A stretch of DNA of 64,000 nt from the NCBI GenBank assembly GCA_022786605.1, contig JALFWW010000017.1:39547-103546 (forward strand), given 5' to 3'. This stretch comes from Clostridia bacterium. GTDB lineage: Bacteria > Bacillota > Clostridia > Lachnospirales > Anaerotignaceae. Below are positions 39,136 to 49,463 of this stretch, piece by piece. The notes beneath the pieces are model-generated. The model was given only the letters and a program-made list of their open reading frames with translations, made no database searches and was not told the DNA's origin. Positions within the stretch are counted from its first letter, which is position 1. Every line of letters starts with the position of its first letter. A program made the translations under genes and the position numbers.

Positions 39136-41535
39136 ATGGATGTACCTATGTCATGGTTAAAAGAATATGCAGCGGTGACAGCACCGGTGAAAGAATATAT
39201 GGAAGATATCACAATGAGCGGTTCCAAGGTAGAAGGCGTAACTTCTATGGCAGGGGAACTGAAAAATATTGTGACAGGTCATATCAGAGCCATTGAAAAA
39301 CACCCCCACGCAGATAAACTGGTGATTTGCCAGATTGATGTGGGCACAGGCAAAGATTTGACTATCGTAACTGGCGCACCTAATGTAAATGTTGGTGACT
39401 ATGTTCCCGTTGCGCTGGATGATTCCGTGATCGCAGGCGGCAAAGAAATTCACACAGGTGAACTGAGAGGCGTGACTTCCGAAGGTATGCTTTGCTCTAT
39501 TGAAGAACTGGGCTTCGACAGACACGATTTCCCCGAAGCGCCTGAATATGGCATTTATATTTTCCCTGAACCTGTAGAACTGGGCAAAGATGTTGCGGAT
39601 GTACTGGATCTGAAAGATGATGTGGTAGAATACGAAATCACATCCAACCGTCCTGACTGTTTCAGCATTCTGGGCATTGCCAGAGAAGCGGCTGCAACAT
39701 ACAGAATTCCTTTCTGCCCTCCTGAAATCACAGTAAAAGAAGAGGCGGAAGGCAGAACAGAAGACCTGATTTCTGTAGAAATCAAAAATCCTACACTGTG
39801 CCCTCGTTACGTAGCAAGAGCAATCAAAAATGTAAAAATTGGTCCTTCTCCTCGTTGGATGCGTAAAAGACTGCGTGCTGCAGGGGTTCGTCCTATCAAC
39901 AATATCGTAGATATTACCAACTATGTTATGCTGGAAATGGGTCAGCCTATGCACGCTTTCGACGTTGACACCATCAAAGACAGACATATCATCGTAAGAA
40001 ACGCAAATGAAGGTGAAAAGATTACAACATTGGACGGCGTAGAACGTCAGCTGGATCCTTCCATGCTGGTGATTTCTGACCCTGAAAAAGCAGTTGCGAT
40101 CGCAGGTGTTATGGGTGGCGAAAACTCTATGATCAGCGAAAGCGCGGAAGCGGTACTGTTCGAATCCGCAAACTTCGATGGTCCCAATGTTCGTATCACA
40201 GCGAAAAAAGTTGGTCTGCGTACAGATGCTTCCAGCAAATTTGAAAAAGGTCTGGACCCCAATCTGGCACTGGACGCTGTCAACAGAGCTGCACAGCTGG
40301 TTGAAATGCTGGGCTGCGGTGAAGTGGTTCCCGGTATTGTAGACTGCTATCCTAATAAGAGAGAAACATGGGAACTGTCCTATTCTCCCGAATGGATCAA
40401 TAAATTCTTGGGCACAGACATTTCTGAAGAAGAAATGCAGAAAATCTTTGAACGTATCGAACTGAAAGTAGACCCTGTAAACCATAAAGTAACAGTTCCT
40501 ACATTCCGTCCTGACCTGGAAGCACAGGCTGATCTGGCAGAAGAAATCGCGCGTTTCTATGGCTATGACAAGATCGAACCTACACTGGCGTCCGGTACTC
40601 CTACAGTAGGTAAAAAGACTTATGCACAGAATATCACTACACTGGTAAAAGATACCATGATCGCGGAAGGTCTGTGTGAAGCAATGACATACAGCTTCGA
40701 AAGCCCTAAGGTATTTGATAAACTGCTGATCCCCGCAGACAGTAAACTGCGTCAGACAGTTACCATCTCTAACCCTCTGGGCGAAGACTTTAGCGTCATG
40801 CGTACTGTTTCCATCAATGGTATCCTGAATTCTCTGGCTACTAACTACAACAGAAGAAACGAAAGCGCAGGTATCTTCGAAGTAGCAAGAGTATACTTGC
40901 CCAAAGCTGTTCCTGTAACAGAACTGCCCGACGAAATCCCTACACTGACAGTTGGTATGTACGGCAAAATGGATTTCTATGACATCAAAGGTGTTGTGGA
41001 ACACCTGATGGTTGTACTGGGTATCGGTGACAGAGCTGAATATACTGTGGAAACAGAATTGTCCTGGATGCATCCCGGCAGAACTGCTTCTGTAGTGATT
41101 GATGGTGTGAATGTTGGTTATCTGGGTGAACTGCATCCTACTGTTGCAAAGAACTACAACATCGGTACAAAAGTATATCTGGTAGTACTGAACATGGAAG
41201 AACTGATCAAAGCATCCAATATGGTAAATGTTTATAAACCTCTGCCCAAATTCCCTGCTATCACCAGAGATATCGCAATGCTGGTGAAAGAAGATGTAAC
41301 AGTAAAACAGATTGCAGATGAAATTCGCAAAAACGGCGGTGAATATCTGGAAGAAGTGAAACTGTTCGACGTATATCAGGGTGAACAGATCGAAAAAGGT
41401 TATAAATCTGTAGCTTACTCCATTTCTTTCCGCAGCGCAGAACGTACATTGGCTGATGCTGACGTTGCAGACAGCATGCAGGCAATTCTGGATGGTCTGG
41501 CAAAAGAACTGGACGCTCAGCTGAGAGATAAATAA
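39136..41535 (+). CDS. pheT: Phenylalanyl-tRNA synthetase beta subunit
   Basis: EMAP/tRNA-binding domain HPHADKLVICQIDVG, B3/B4 domain, C-terminal anticodon-binding domain. Confidence 0.96.
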   Translation: MDVPMSWLKEYAAVTAPVKEYMEDITMSGSKVEGVTSMAGELKNIVTGHIRAIEKHPHADKLVICQIDVGTGKDLTIVTGAPNVNVGDYVPVALDDSVIAGGKEIHTGELRGVTSEGMLCSIEELGFDRHDFPEAPEYGIYIFPEPVELGKDVADVLDLKDDVVEYEITSNRPDCFSILGIAREAAATYRIPFCPPEITVKEEAEGRTEDLISVEIKNPTLCPRYVARAIKNVKIGPSPRWMRKRLRAAGVRPINNIVDITNYVMLEMGQPMHAFDVDTIKDRHIIVRNANEGEKITTLDGVERQLDPSMLVISDPEKAVAIAGVMGGENSMISESAEAVLFESANFDGPNVRITAKKVGLRTDASSKFEKGLDPNLALDAVNRAAQLVEMLGCGEVVPGIVDCYPNKRETWELSYSPEWINKFLGTDISEEEMQKIFERIELKVDPVNHKVTVPTFRPDLEAQADLAEEIARFYGYDKIEPTLASGTPTVGKKTYAQNITTLVKDTMIAEGLCEAMTYSFESPKVFDKLLIPADSKLRQTVTISNPLGEDFSVMRTVSINGILNSLATNYNRRNESAGIFEVARVYLPKAVPVTELPDEIPTLTVGMYGKMDFYDIKGVVEHLMVVLGIGDRAEYTVETELSWMHPGRTASVVIDGVNVGYLGELHPTVAKNYNIGTKVYLVVLNMEELIKASNMVNVYKPLPKFPAITRDIAMLVKEDVTVKQIADEIRKNGGEYLEEVKLFDVYQGEQIEKGYKSVAYSISFRSAERTLADADVADSMQAILDGLAKELDAQLRDK

Positions 41536-41569
41536 GAAAAAATAAAACGGAATAAAACAGGCGGTTTGA

Positions 41570-41748
41570 AAAGCAACTTCCCCTTAAGAAAACATCGATT
41601 TTCTGTTTCCTTGATTTCTTAAGGGGAATTGCGACGGCTGTCTTCATAAGAAAACATAACAAATGAAATCTTCAAAAAATAGGAAAGCCAAAATCCTTTG
41701 TAATCATAAGGGTTTTGGCTTTCTTTGTGTTCTTATGAAGCTGCCCCT
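41570..41748 (-). repeat. Doubly palindromic dispersed repeat, copy 4 (inverted orientation)
   Basis: AAAGCAACTTCCCCTTAAGAAAACA...GGAATTGCGACGGCTGTCTTCATAAGAAAACA...GCCCCT; flanked by host arms AAAACAGGCGGTTT (41554-41567) and AAAAGCCGCCTGTTTTT (41749-41765). Confidence 0.88.
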
Positions 41749-41942
41749 AAAAGCCGCCTGTTTTTATGCTTATTTGCCTGTCATATTGCATAGGAAGAGT
41801 TTTCTTATTTTGGGGATGTTGCCAAAGGTTCTGGTAAAATTGCCGTAAATTCTAATTGTGAGGATATTTTGCTGAAAAAGGGAACTTTTGGAACGGTATT
41901 TTCATCTAAATAAGTGAATCGATCAGAATGGAGGGATGGTTT

Positions 41943-42518
41943 ATGAAAAGAATCATAGTGTTTGGAATGGTACTTATGATGGTATTGACTGCATGCGGCA
42001 AAAGTAAGGAGGATATCACTTCTGATTTATCTCATGAGGAAACTGATGTTGCTGAAAGCCAGAAAGATGCAGATACAGAAGATGGAAAGTGGGCAAGAAC
42101 GCCTATGGTGATGGTAGATGACAAACTTTATTTTGATACGGGAAAAGAAAATACCGGAAACAGGAGATGCGGAACACCGGATGGAGCAATTACCACGACA
42201 GTAGATGTGACAGAAATTCCAACAGAAAATAATCAGTCAAATTTTGGAACGGGCTTTGATTATCAATATGGAGCTGAAGATACCATAGAAATTTGTATGG
42301 ATGGGAAATGGATGATATTTGAACATAGAACAGGGGATGGCAGTCAAGTCAGATTTGGTGAAGAAATGATTGACACTTCTGGTCTTTCGCAGGAAACGCT
42401 GGAATGGTTGGCATGGTACAATCAGTTGTCGGAAGCAGAGCAGTTGGCAGTCAGTGCCATTCCGGCGGAACTATGTCCAGAAAATGAATTGGTTGAAACG
42501 GAAGATGCACAGGAATGA
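41943..42518 (+). CDS. Putative lipoprotein, unknown function
   Basis: Signal peptide with lipobox MVLTACGKS; RBS GGAGGG. Confidence 0.65.
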   Translation: MKRIIVFGMVLMMVLTACGKSKEDITSDLSHEETDVAESQKDADTEDGKWARTPMVMVDDKLYFDTGKENTGNRRCGTPDGAITTTVDVTEIPTENNQSNFGTGFDYQYGAEDTIEICMDGKWMIFEHRTGDGSQVRFGEEMIDTSGLSQETLEWLAWYNQLSEAEQLAVSAIPAELCPENELVETEDAQE

Positions 42519-42683
42519 CGCGCTGAGAAAAGCAGAGAGCTGCTTTTCGTCGGTATGAACGATGGCGGCTGGGATTATTTCTGGGATAATCTTTTACAAG
42601 ATTTTGAAAAACTGTTATTTTAGCCATAAAAAACACCATGGATTCTTTTGGGGAATCTATGGTGCTTTTTGTTTTCAATCAAA

Positions 42684-43565
42684 TTATAGTTTTTCATACT
42701 GCTTGATATAACAAATCCCTACAGCTGTGGGACCGCAATGGGTACCGATGGTGATACCAACGGGCCAGGGAGTATCCATAACATAGAAGCCTTCCGCTTT
42801 CAGCTGAACAATCAAATCTTCAGCCACTGCCTGACGTTCTTTTTCGGCACGGATAACACAAAGTGTATAGGCATTTTTCTGGTCACCGATTTCTTTCAAT
42901 GTCATATCAAAGATGGTTTTCAGTGCTTTTTTATGTCCGCGGACTTTGCTTTCTGGGAACAGTTCGCCTTCTTTCATGACGATGATGGGCTTGATGTTCA
43001 AAATGGCACCGGCAAAAGCCGCGGCTTTGCCCACACGTCCGCCATGCTGTAAGAAGTCCAGAGAATCTACAGTGAAGTTGATTTTTGTGGTCTGTTTCTG
43101 CACTTCCAGTGTTTCTAGCAGCTTGTCCAGATCATATCCGGCATCCCGCATGCGGCAGGCTTCGTATACCAGCATACCCTGTGTGCCGGTGACACTGATG
43201 GTGTCCACCATTTCAATGCGGCTGTCAGGATAGGTTTCCAGCAGAATCTGTTTCGCATTGTTTGCACTCTGGAAAGAACCGCTGAATTTTGATGTCAGGC
43301 ACATGCAGACAATGTCTTTGCCTTCTTTCAGATAGGGTTCGAAGATATCAATATAATCCTGAATGGGAGGCAGTGAGGTTTTTGGGAAAACCTTTGCTTC
43401 TTTTACTTTGTCATAAAATTCTTCGGGTGTCAGATCAACCAGTTCTTTGTGATAGTTTACAGTGTCAAAAGAGGCATAGTAAGGCACGATGCCGATATTT
43501 AATTTTGGCAGCAGGTCTGCGGGAATATCGCAGGAGCTGTCTGATATAATCTGATATGGTCTCAT
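42684..43565 (-). CDS. DegV family fatty-acid-binding protein
   Basis: ISDSSCDIPADLL; FPKTSLPPIQDYIDIF; CLTSKFSGSFQSANNA; FLQHGGRVGKAAAFAGAILNIKPIIVM. Confidence 0.92.
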   Translation of the reverse strand: MRPYQIISDSSCDIPADLLPKLNIGIVPYYASFDTVNYHKELVDLTPEEFYDKVKEAKVFPKTSLPPIQDYIDIFEPYLKEGKDIVCMCLTSKFSGSFQSANNAKQILLETYPDSRIEMVDTISVTGTQGMLVYEACRMRDAGYDLDKLLETLEVQKQTTKINFTVDSLDFLQHGGRVGKAAAFAGAILNIKPIIVMKEGELFPESKVRGHKKALKTIFDMTLKEIGDQKNAYTLCVIRAEKERQAVAEDLIVQLKAEGFYVMDTPWPVGITIGTHCGPTAVGICYIKQYEKL

Positions 43566-43730
43566 AACAATCCTCCATACTTGTTTTCTTAGTGTTTCTC
43601 CATTGTAAGGCAAAGGCGCCTTGTTTGTCAACGACATAAGTCCTGAAAAAAGGGGAAATCTGTGGATTTTGTTTGATTTTTCGTATACAGAATGCTATAC
43701 TGAAATAATGTGGCAGAAAGGAGGAAGAAC

Positions 43731-45884
43731 ATGGGAAAAACACTGGTCATTGCCGAAAAGCCTTCTGTGGCAAGGGATATCGCCAAAACCCTTGGGGTAT
43801 CCGGCAAAAATGAAGGATATCTTACCGGGGAAAACTATGTGGTTTCCTGGGCAATTGGGCATCTGGTGACTTTGGCGGAACCGGAAGCCTATGACGTGAA
43901 GTATAAAAAGTGGAATTTTGAAACACTTCCCATTCTTCCTGATTCCATGAAACTGGAAGCCATTAAAAAAACACGCAGTCAGTTGAAGGTGCTGCATAAA
44001 CTCATGCATAGCCGAGAGATTGACGAAATTATCTGCGCCACCGATAGTGGGCGGGAAGGAGAGTTGATATTTCGGTATATATATGAAATCACCCAATGCC
44101 GGAAACCTTTTCGGAGGCTATGGATTTCCAGTATGACGGAAACCGCCATTCGGGAGGGATTTGCTCATTTGCAGGACGGCAGTCATTATGATCTGCTGTA
44201 TCATTCTGCCAGATGCCGCGCGGAAGCGGACTGGCTGGTGGGAATGAATGCTTCCCGCGCCTACACCATTCGATATGGAGCATTGCTCAGTATCGGCAGG
44301 GTACAGACACCAACACTGGCGCTGATTGTAGAAAAACAAAAAGAAATTGACGCCTTTGTGCCTCAGGATTATTTTGAGGTGCAGGCGGATTTTGAACAGT
44401 ATACCGGTTTTTGGATCGACGAAAAAGAAAATACCCGTCTGGATCTGCGGGAAAAAGCGGAACAGATCGCGGAAAGAGTGAAGGGACAGCAAGGAATTGT
44501 TTCTCAAATCGTCAAAGAGGAAAAACGCCAATTGCCGCCGCTGCTGTATGATCTGACAGAGCTGCAGCGGGAATGTAACCGGAAATTTGGATTTTCCGCA
44601 AAAAAGACGCTGGATATTGCACAGTCTTTATATGAAAAGCGGAAAATGATCACCTATCCCCGTACGGACAGCCGCTATCTCAGCGATGATATGGTGGGAA
44701 AAATCAAACAGACCTTAGGTCGTCTGAAAGAGGTACCGGAATTTTCTCCTTATGCGGTGGAAGTTCTGGCAAAAGAAAAATTGCCCTTGTCAAAACGTAT
44801 CATTGACAACAGTAAAGTGACAGATCACCATGCCATCATTCCTACAGATACCCGTTTACGGACGGACCATCTGACACCGGAGGAAAATAAGGTATTTTCT
44901 CTGGTAGCTGCCAGATTTCTGGCTGTATTTTATCCAGCCTATGTATATGAAGCCACAAAGGTTTATACCAAAGTAGGGCTGGACACCTTCTTGTCAAAGG
45001 GAAAGACTGTTTTGCAGGAAGGATGGCAGGCGGTGGAAAGGGCTTTGCTGCCGGAAGTTCGCAAAAATAAACCAGATAAAGAAGAAGAACAGCAGTTGCC
45101 AACTTTGGTGGAACAGCAGACTGTTTTTGTAAAAGGAGCCAAGGTGCTGGATAAGAAAACCAAGGCACCGCCGCCCTATACAGAAAGCACATTGTTATCC
45201 GCCATGGAAAACGCTGGGCGTTTTGTTGAGGATGAGGAACTGAAAGAACAGATGAAAGACAGCGGTTTGGGCACACCTGCTACAAGAGCTGCCATCATTG
45301 AACGGCTCCTTTCTGTGGGATATATCATGCGAAAAGGAAAAACATTGGTTTCTACGGAAAAAGGACAGAAGCTCATTGCCGTTGTGCCAGAAGAACTCCG
45401 CTCACCGCAGACCACAGGAAAATGGGAAAAAGGGCTTTCCTCCATCGCGAAAGGAAAGATGACAGAAGAACGCTTTCTGGAAAGCATTCGGCGGTATGTA
45501 CGATTTTTGGTAGACGATGCGGCGCAGCATAAGAAAGATGTTGTTTTTGAAGCGGAACGCCCCAGAGGCAAAAAAAGCCGTGTGCAGGAACTGGGAAAAT
45601 GTCCTCTTTGCGGCAAAGGCAAGATATTGGAAAACAGCCGTTCTTATTACTGCACCGAATGGAAAAACGGCTGTAAGTTTTCTTTGTGGAAAAACAGTAC
45701 GGAGCCTTATGGTATTTTGCTGGATACACCCAAAGTGAAACGGTTGCTAAAGGGCGAAAAATTGGAACAGATTCCCGTTGTACTGCCCCAGACAGGAGAA
45801 AGGGGCACAGCAGATTTGATATTATCTCCCGACCATAGCGGGCGGGTGGAATTGATGAATGTAACAAGAAGTATAAAGGAGTAA
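43731..45884 (+). CDS. topB: DNA topoisomerase III
   Basis: MGKTLVIAEKPSVARDIAKTLG TOPRIM start; TDSGREGELIFRYIY; MITYPRTDSRYLSDDM; C-terminal zinc-ribbon-like CPLCGKGKI. Confidence 0.93.
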   Translation: MGKTLVIAEKPSVARDIAKTLGVSGKNEGYLTGENYVVSWAIGHLVTLAEPEAYDVKYKKWNFETLPILPDSMKLEAIKKTRSQLKVLHKLMHSREIDEIICATDSGREGELIFRYIYEITQCRKPFRRLWISSMTETAIREGFAHLQDGSHYDLLYHSARCRAEADWLVGMNASRAYTIRYGALLSIGRVQTPTLALIVEKQKEIDAFVPQDYFEVQADFEQYTGFWIDEKENTRLDLREKAEQIAERVKGQQGIVSQIVKEEKRQLPPLLYDLTELQRECNRKFGFSAKKTLDIAQSLYEKRKMITYPRTDSRYLSDDMVGKIKQTLGRLKEVPEFSPYAVEVLAKEKLPLSKRIIDNSKVTDHHAIIPTDTRLRTDHLTPEENKVFSLVAARFLAVFYPAYVYEATKVYTKVGLDTFLSKGKTVLQEGWQAVERALLPEVRKNKPDKEEEQQLPTLVEQQTVFVKGAKVLDKKTKAPPPYTESTLLSAMENAGRFVEDEELKEQMKDSGLGTPATRAAIIERLLSVGYIMRKGKTLVSTEKGQKLIAVVPEELRSPQTTGKWEKGLSSIAKGKMTEERFLESIRRYVRFLVDDAAQHKKDVVFEAERPRGKKSRVQELGKCPLCGKGKILENSRSYYCTEWKNGCKFSLWKNSTEPYGILLDTPKVKRLLKGEKLEQIPVVLPQTGERGTADLILSPDHSGRVELMNVTRSIKE

Positions 45885-45890
45885 ATAAAA

Positions 45891-47174
45891 ATGGAACAGA
45901 TTTATGGTATGCTGGGGATTTCCCCGGAAGTAGAAGCCTTTGGTGAAAAGGTTTTGAAAGACTTGAAAGAACGCTTTGAGGCCATTGATGTAGTAGCGGA
46001 ATATAATCAGGCAAAGGTACTGGCAGCCATGCAGAAACATCGTGTCAGCGCGGAATGTTTTGCTGGTTCCACTGGCTATGGCTATAACGATCAGGGTCGT
46101 GAAGTGCTGGAAGAAGTGTATGCTGCCGCATTCCATACAGAAGCAGCATTGGTTCGTCCCCAGATCACATGTGGTACCCATGCCCTGGCAATTGCCCTTT
46201 CCGCAAACCTGCTGCCCGGAGATGAACTGCTTTCTCCCGTTGGCAGACCCTACGACACTTTGGAAGAAGTGATCGGTCTGCGGGAATCTCCTTGTTCTCT
46301 GGCAGAATTTGGCGTTTCTTACAGAGAAGTAGACCTGCTGGAAGATGGCTCTTTTGACTATGAAAATATCCGCAAAGCCATCAACGAAAAAACAAAACTG
46401 GTAACCATCCAGCGCTCCAAAGGTTATAAAATGCGTCCAACACTTTCCATTGAACGAATCGGCGAATTGATTGCTTTTGTAAAAAGTGTAAAACCTGATG
46501 TCATCTGTATGGTAGACAATTGCTATGGTGAATTTGTGGAAACAAAAGAACCTTCTGATGTAGGCGCGGATATGGTCGTTGGTTCTTTGATCAAAAATGC
46601 CGGCGGCGGTCTGGCTCCCATCGGCGGATATATCTGCGGTAAAAAAGCATGTATTGATCGTTGCGCTTATCGTCTGACTGCTCCAGGGTTGGGTCAGGAA
46701 GTAGGCGCAAGTTTGGATGTTATGCGTTCCTTCTATCAGGGATTTTTCCTGGCGCCTACTGTTGCGGCTGGTGCGCTGAAAGGTGCCATCTTTGCGGCAA
46801 ATATTTATGAAAAACTGGGATTTAAAGTAATTCCCAACAGCACAGAAAGCCGTCATGACATCATTCAGGCAGTGGAACTGGGTACACCGGAAAGACTCAT
46901 TGCTTTCTGTGAAGGCATTCAGGCGGCTGCGCCTGTAGATAGCTATGTACGCCCTGAACCTTACGCAATGCCTGGTTATAACTGCGATGTTATCATGGCA
47001 GCAGGCGCTTTTGTACAGGGGTCTTCCATCGAACTGAGTGCCGATGGTCCTCTGCGTGCGCCTTACTCTGTATATTTCCAAGGTGGCTTGACTTGGTATC
47101 ATGCAAAAGTGGGGATTTTGAAATCCCTCCAGCGAATGTATGAACAGGGTCTGGTTGAATTGAAAGAAGTGTAA
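45891..47174 (+). CDS. Methionine gamma-lyase-like PLP enzyme (YnbB/aluminium-resistance family)
   Basis: FAGSTGYGYNDQGREVLEEVYA; TCGTHALAIALSANLLPGDELLSPVGRPYDTLEEVIG; VDNCYGEFVE; GSLIKNAGGGLAPIGGYI. Confidence 0.9.
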   Translation: MEQIYGMLGISPEVEAFGEKVLKDLKERFEAIDVVAEYNQAKVLAAMQKHRVSAECFAGSTGYGYNDQGREVLEEVYAAAFHTEAALVRPQITCGTHALAIALSANLLPGDELLSPVGRPYDTLEEVIGLRESPCSLAEFGVSYREVDLLEDGSFDYENIRKAINEKTKLVTIQRSKGYKMRPTLSIERIGELIAFVKSVKPDVICMVDNCYGEFVETKEPSDVGADMVVGSLIKNAGGGLAPIGGYICGKKACIDRCAYRLTAPGLGQEVGASLDVMRSFYQGFFLAPTVAAGALKGAIFAANIYEKLGFKVIPNSTESRHDIIQAVELGTPERLIAFCEGIQAAAPVDSYVRPEPYAMPGYNCDVIMAAGAFVQGSSIELSADGPLRAPYSVYFQGGLTWYHAKVGILKSLQRMYEQGLVELKEV

Positions 47175-47195
47175 AAAAGAAACAGCATCGGATTT

Positions 47196-47313
47196 AGAGG
47201 CATCTTCATAAGAAAACAAAGAAAGCCAAAATTCTTATCATTACAAAGGATTTTGGCTTTCTTATTTTTTATTAAGATTTTATTTGTTATGTTTTCTTAA
47301 GGGGAAGTTGTTT
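47196..47313 (+). repeat. Doubly palindromic dispersed repeat, copy 5 (A->B, internal deletion)
   Basis: 118 bp; module A left arm and inner hairpin intact, then TGTTTTCTTA joins directly to module B right arm AGGGGAAGTTG, consistent with deletion between TGTTTTCTTA direct repeats. Flanked by AACAGCATCGGA (47181-47192) and TCCGATGCTGTTTTT (47315-47329). Confidence 0.88.
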
Positions 47314-47336
47314 TTCCGATGCTGTTTTTGCATATT

Positions 47337-48641
47337 TTACAGAATATCAATATATTCCCCATTCAGTGCTTTATTCATGCTTCTGACAGCGCAGAATTTC
47401 CCACACATAGAACAGGAGTCCTCGTGTTCGGGTGCCCGGTCATTACGGATTTGTTTCGCTGTTTCTGGATCAATGGAGCATTCCCACTGTTTTTCCCAGT
47501 CGAAAGTTCTTCTGGCGTCACCCATGGCATCATCCAAATCTCTGGCATGAGGAACCTTTTTTGCAATATCCGCGGCATGGGCGGCAATGCGAGAGGCAAT
47601 GATACCTTGTTTTACATCGTCTACATTTGGCAGTGCGAGATGTTCCGCGGGTGTTACATAGCACAGGAATGCTGCGCCGGAAGCGGCTGCGATTGCACCG
47701 CCGATGGCTGCGGTAATATGGTCATAGCCGGGAGCAATGTCTGTGACAATGGGACCAAGCACATAGAAAGGCGCGCCCATGCAGATGGTCTGCTGGATTT
47801 TCATGTTGGCAGCGATTTGGTCCATAGGCATATGCCCGGGACCTTCTACCATAACCTGAACATCTTTTTCCCAAGCCCGTTTGGTCAATTCACCCAGACG
47901 TACCAGTTCTTCAATCTGACATACATCGCTGCCATCTGCCAGACAGCCGGGGCGGCAGGCATCCCCAAGGGAGATGGTAACATCATATTCCCGACAGATT
48001 TCCAAAATTTCATCAAAGTATTCATAGAAGGGGTTTTCTTCGCCGGTCATGCTCATCCAAGCGAAAACAAGAGAACCGCCACGGGAAACGATATTCATTT
48101 TTCTTTTATGTTTTTTGATTTGTTCAATGGTTTTCCGTGTGATACCGCAGTGGAGGGTAACGAAGTCCACGCCATCTTCCGCATGGAGACGAATCACATC
48201 AATAAAATCTTTTGCGGTAAGAGTAGCCAGATCTCTCTGATAGTGGATCACACTGTCATACACAGGAACGGTACCGATCATGGCAGGGCATTCGCTGGTG
48301 AGTTTTCTGCGGAAGGGCTGTGTATTGCCATGGGAGGATAAATCCATAATGGCTTCAGCGCCCATGTTGACAGCTGCCATGACTTTCTGCATTTCAATAT
48401 CGTAGTCTTTGCAATCTCTGGATACACCCAGATTGACATTGATTTTTGTCCGCAGCATGGAGCCAACGCCGTTGGGGTCAATGCATGTATGGAGTTTATT
48501 GGCACAGATAACAACCTGACCTTTTGCTACTAGCTCTCTGATTTCTTCTTCGGTGCGGTATTCCTTTGCGGCAACAGCCTTCATTTCCGGTGTGATGATG
48601 CCTTTTCTTGCGGCATCCATTTGTGTTGTATAGTTTCTCAT
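47337..48641 (-). CDS. thiC: Phosphomethylpyrimidine synthase ThiC
   Basis: [48 protein letters not shown]-terminal Fe-S motif. Confidence 0.95.
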   Translation of the reverse strand: MRNYTTQMDAARKGIITPEMKAVAAKEYRTEEEIRELVAKGQVVICANKLHTCIDPNGVGSMLRTKINVNLGVSRDCKDYDIEMQKVMAAVNMGAEAIMDLSSHGNTQPFRRKLTSECPAMIGTVPVYDSVIHYQRDLATLTAKDFIDVIRLHAEDGVDFVTLHCGITRKTIEQIKKHKRKMNIVSRGGSLVFAWMSMTGEENPFYEYFDEILEICREYDVTISLGDACRPGCLADGSDVCQIEELVRLGELTKRAWEKDVQVMVEGPGHMPMDQIAANMKIQQTICMGAPFYVLGPIVTDIAPGYDHITAAIGGAIAAASGAAFLCYVTPAEHLALPNVDDVKQGIIASRIAAHAADIAKKVPHARDLDDAMGDARRTFDWEKQWECSIDPETAKQIRNDRAPEHEDSCSMCGKFCAVRSMNKALNGEYIDIL

Positions 48642-48690
48642 ATGATTTTCTTCCTTTCAGCAGATAATTGATTTTGTGATAAACGATTGT

Positions 48691-48882
48691 TTAAAAAATA
48701 TAACTTGGTGGATGACCATAAAAATCATAGGTTTCTGCTGATTTGGGATGGCGGCTGTGCCGGCGGCATACTGTGTGTGCTGCGGAAAGTCTGTCCATAA
48801 AGGACAAATTCCGTGACAAATAGGTATGGGTTCCGGCGCCTCCATTGCAAAGAATTTTTGCAGTGGTCAATGCTGTGTTCAT
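48691..48882 (-). CDS. 63-aa sORF between TPP riboswitch and thiC
   Basis: ATG preceded by AAAGGAGAAATGAAAC; MNTALTTAKILCNGGAGTHTYLSRNLSFMDRLSAAHTVCRRHSRHPKSAETYDFYGHPPSYIF*. Confidence 0.5.
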   Translation of the reverse strand: MNTALTTAKILCNGGAGTHTYLSRNLSFMDRLSAAHTVCRRHSRHPKSAETYDFYGHPPSYIF

Positions 48883-49012
48883 GTTTCATTTCTCCTTTCG
48901 TTACAGCGTTGTTTTGTATAGCGGTATAAGGTGGTGCCCCCAATATACCGCTTGAAGGTTTCGAGCATAGACCCGAAACGGACTTCCGTGATAAATATTG
49001 ATTTTTTACAAA

Positions 49013-49046
49013 TAAAAAAGGAAATACCTCATTCGGTATCTCCAAA
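49013..49046 (-). terminator. Terminator hairpin of the TPP riboswitch expression platform
   Basis: Minus strand GGAGATACCGAATGAGGTATTTCCTTTTTTA. Confidence 0.75.
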
Positions 49047-49050
49047 AAGT

Positions 49051-49145
49051 ATCTTGTCTTTCCTACGTTGGCATTATCCAAATCAGGTTCAAGGGTCGAA
49101 GGCAACACCTTCCTCTCAGCCTGTTTTCAAGCTCCCCTGTATACA
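49051..49145 (-). promoter_or_regulatory. TPP riboswitch (THI element)
   Basis: Minus strand ACAGGGGAGCTTG..CAGGCTGAGAGGAAGGTG...CGACCCTTGAACCTGATTTGGATAATGCCAACGTAGG; canonical CUGAGA and ACCUGA segments. Confidence 0.95.
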
Positions 49146-49463
49146 TATTCAGTTTCAATGAAAGTATAGAATGATTTGGTTTTTCTGTCAATGTGAATGT
49201 TCTCTAAATATTTTTTCCAAAAAATGTATATTTGTCTAAAGGAATTTGTTTTTCTATGTAGAACGCAGAAAAATTTAGAAATCATTTTTGCAGATAATGT
49301 TGTCTAAAAAAGTCGCTGTCATAAAAAGTTATGGTATAATACTTTTTGTATGGATAAAAATACAATGTGTTTGGCATGGGAAAATATTCTCTAAAGGAAT
49401 CTTGACTCTACAACTATTATAGAGTTTATGATGGAATTGCTATACCAAAAGGGGGGTGACATC

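Noticed and set aside
39157-41136. 659-aa minus-strand ORF
   Set aside because: Antisense shadow of pheT.
45822-47219. 465-aa minus-strand ORF
   Set aside because: Antisense shadow of the methionine gamma-lyase-like gene.
48657-48845. 62-aa minus-strand ORF (MEAPEPIPICHG...) before thiC
   Set aside because: Overlaps the better-initiated 63-aa sORF in another frame and has no Shine-Dalgarno sequence.
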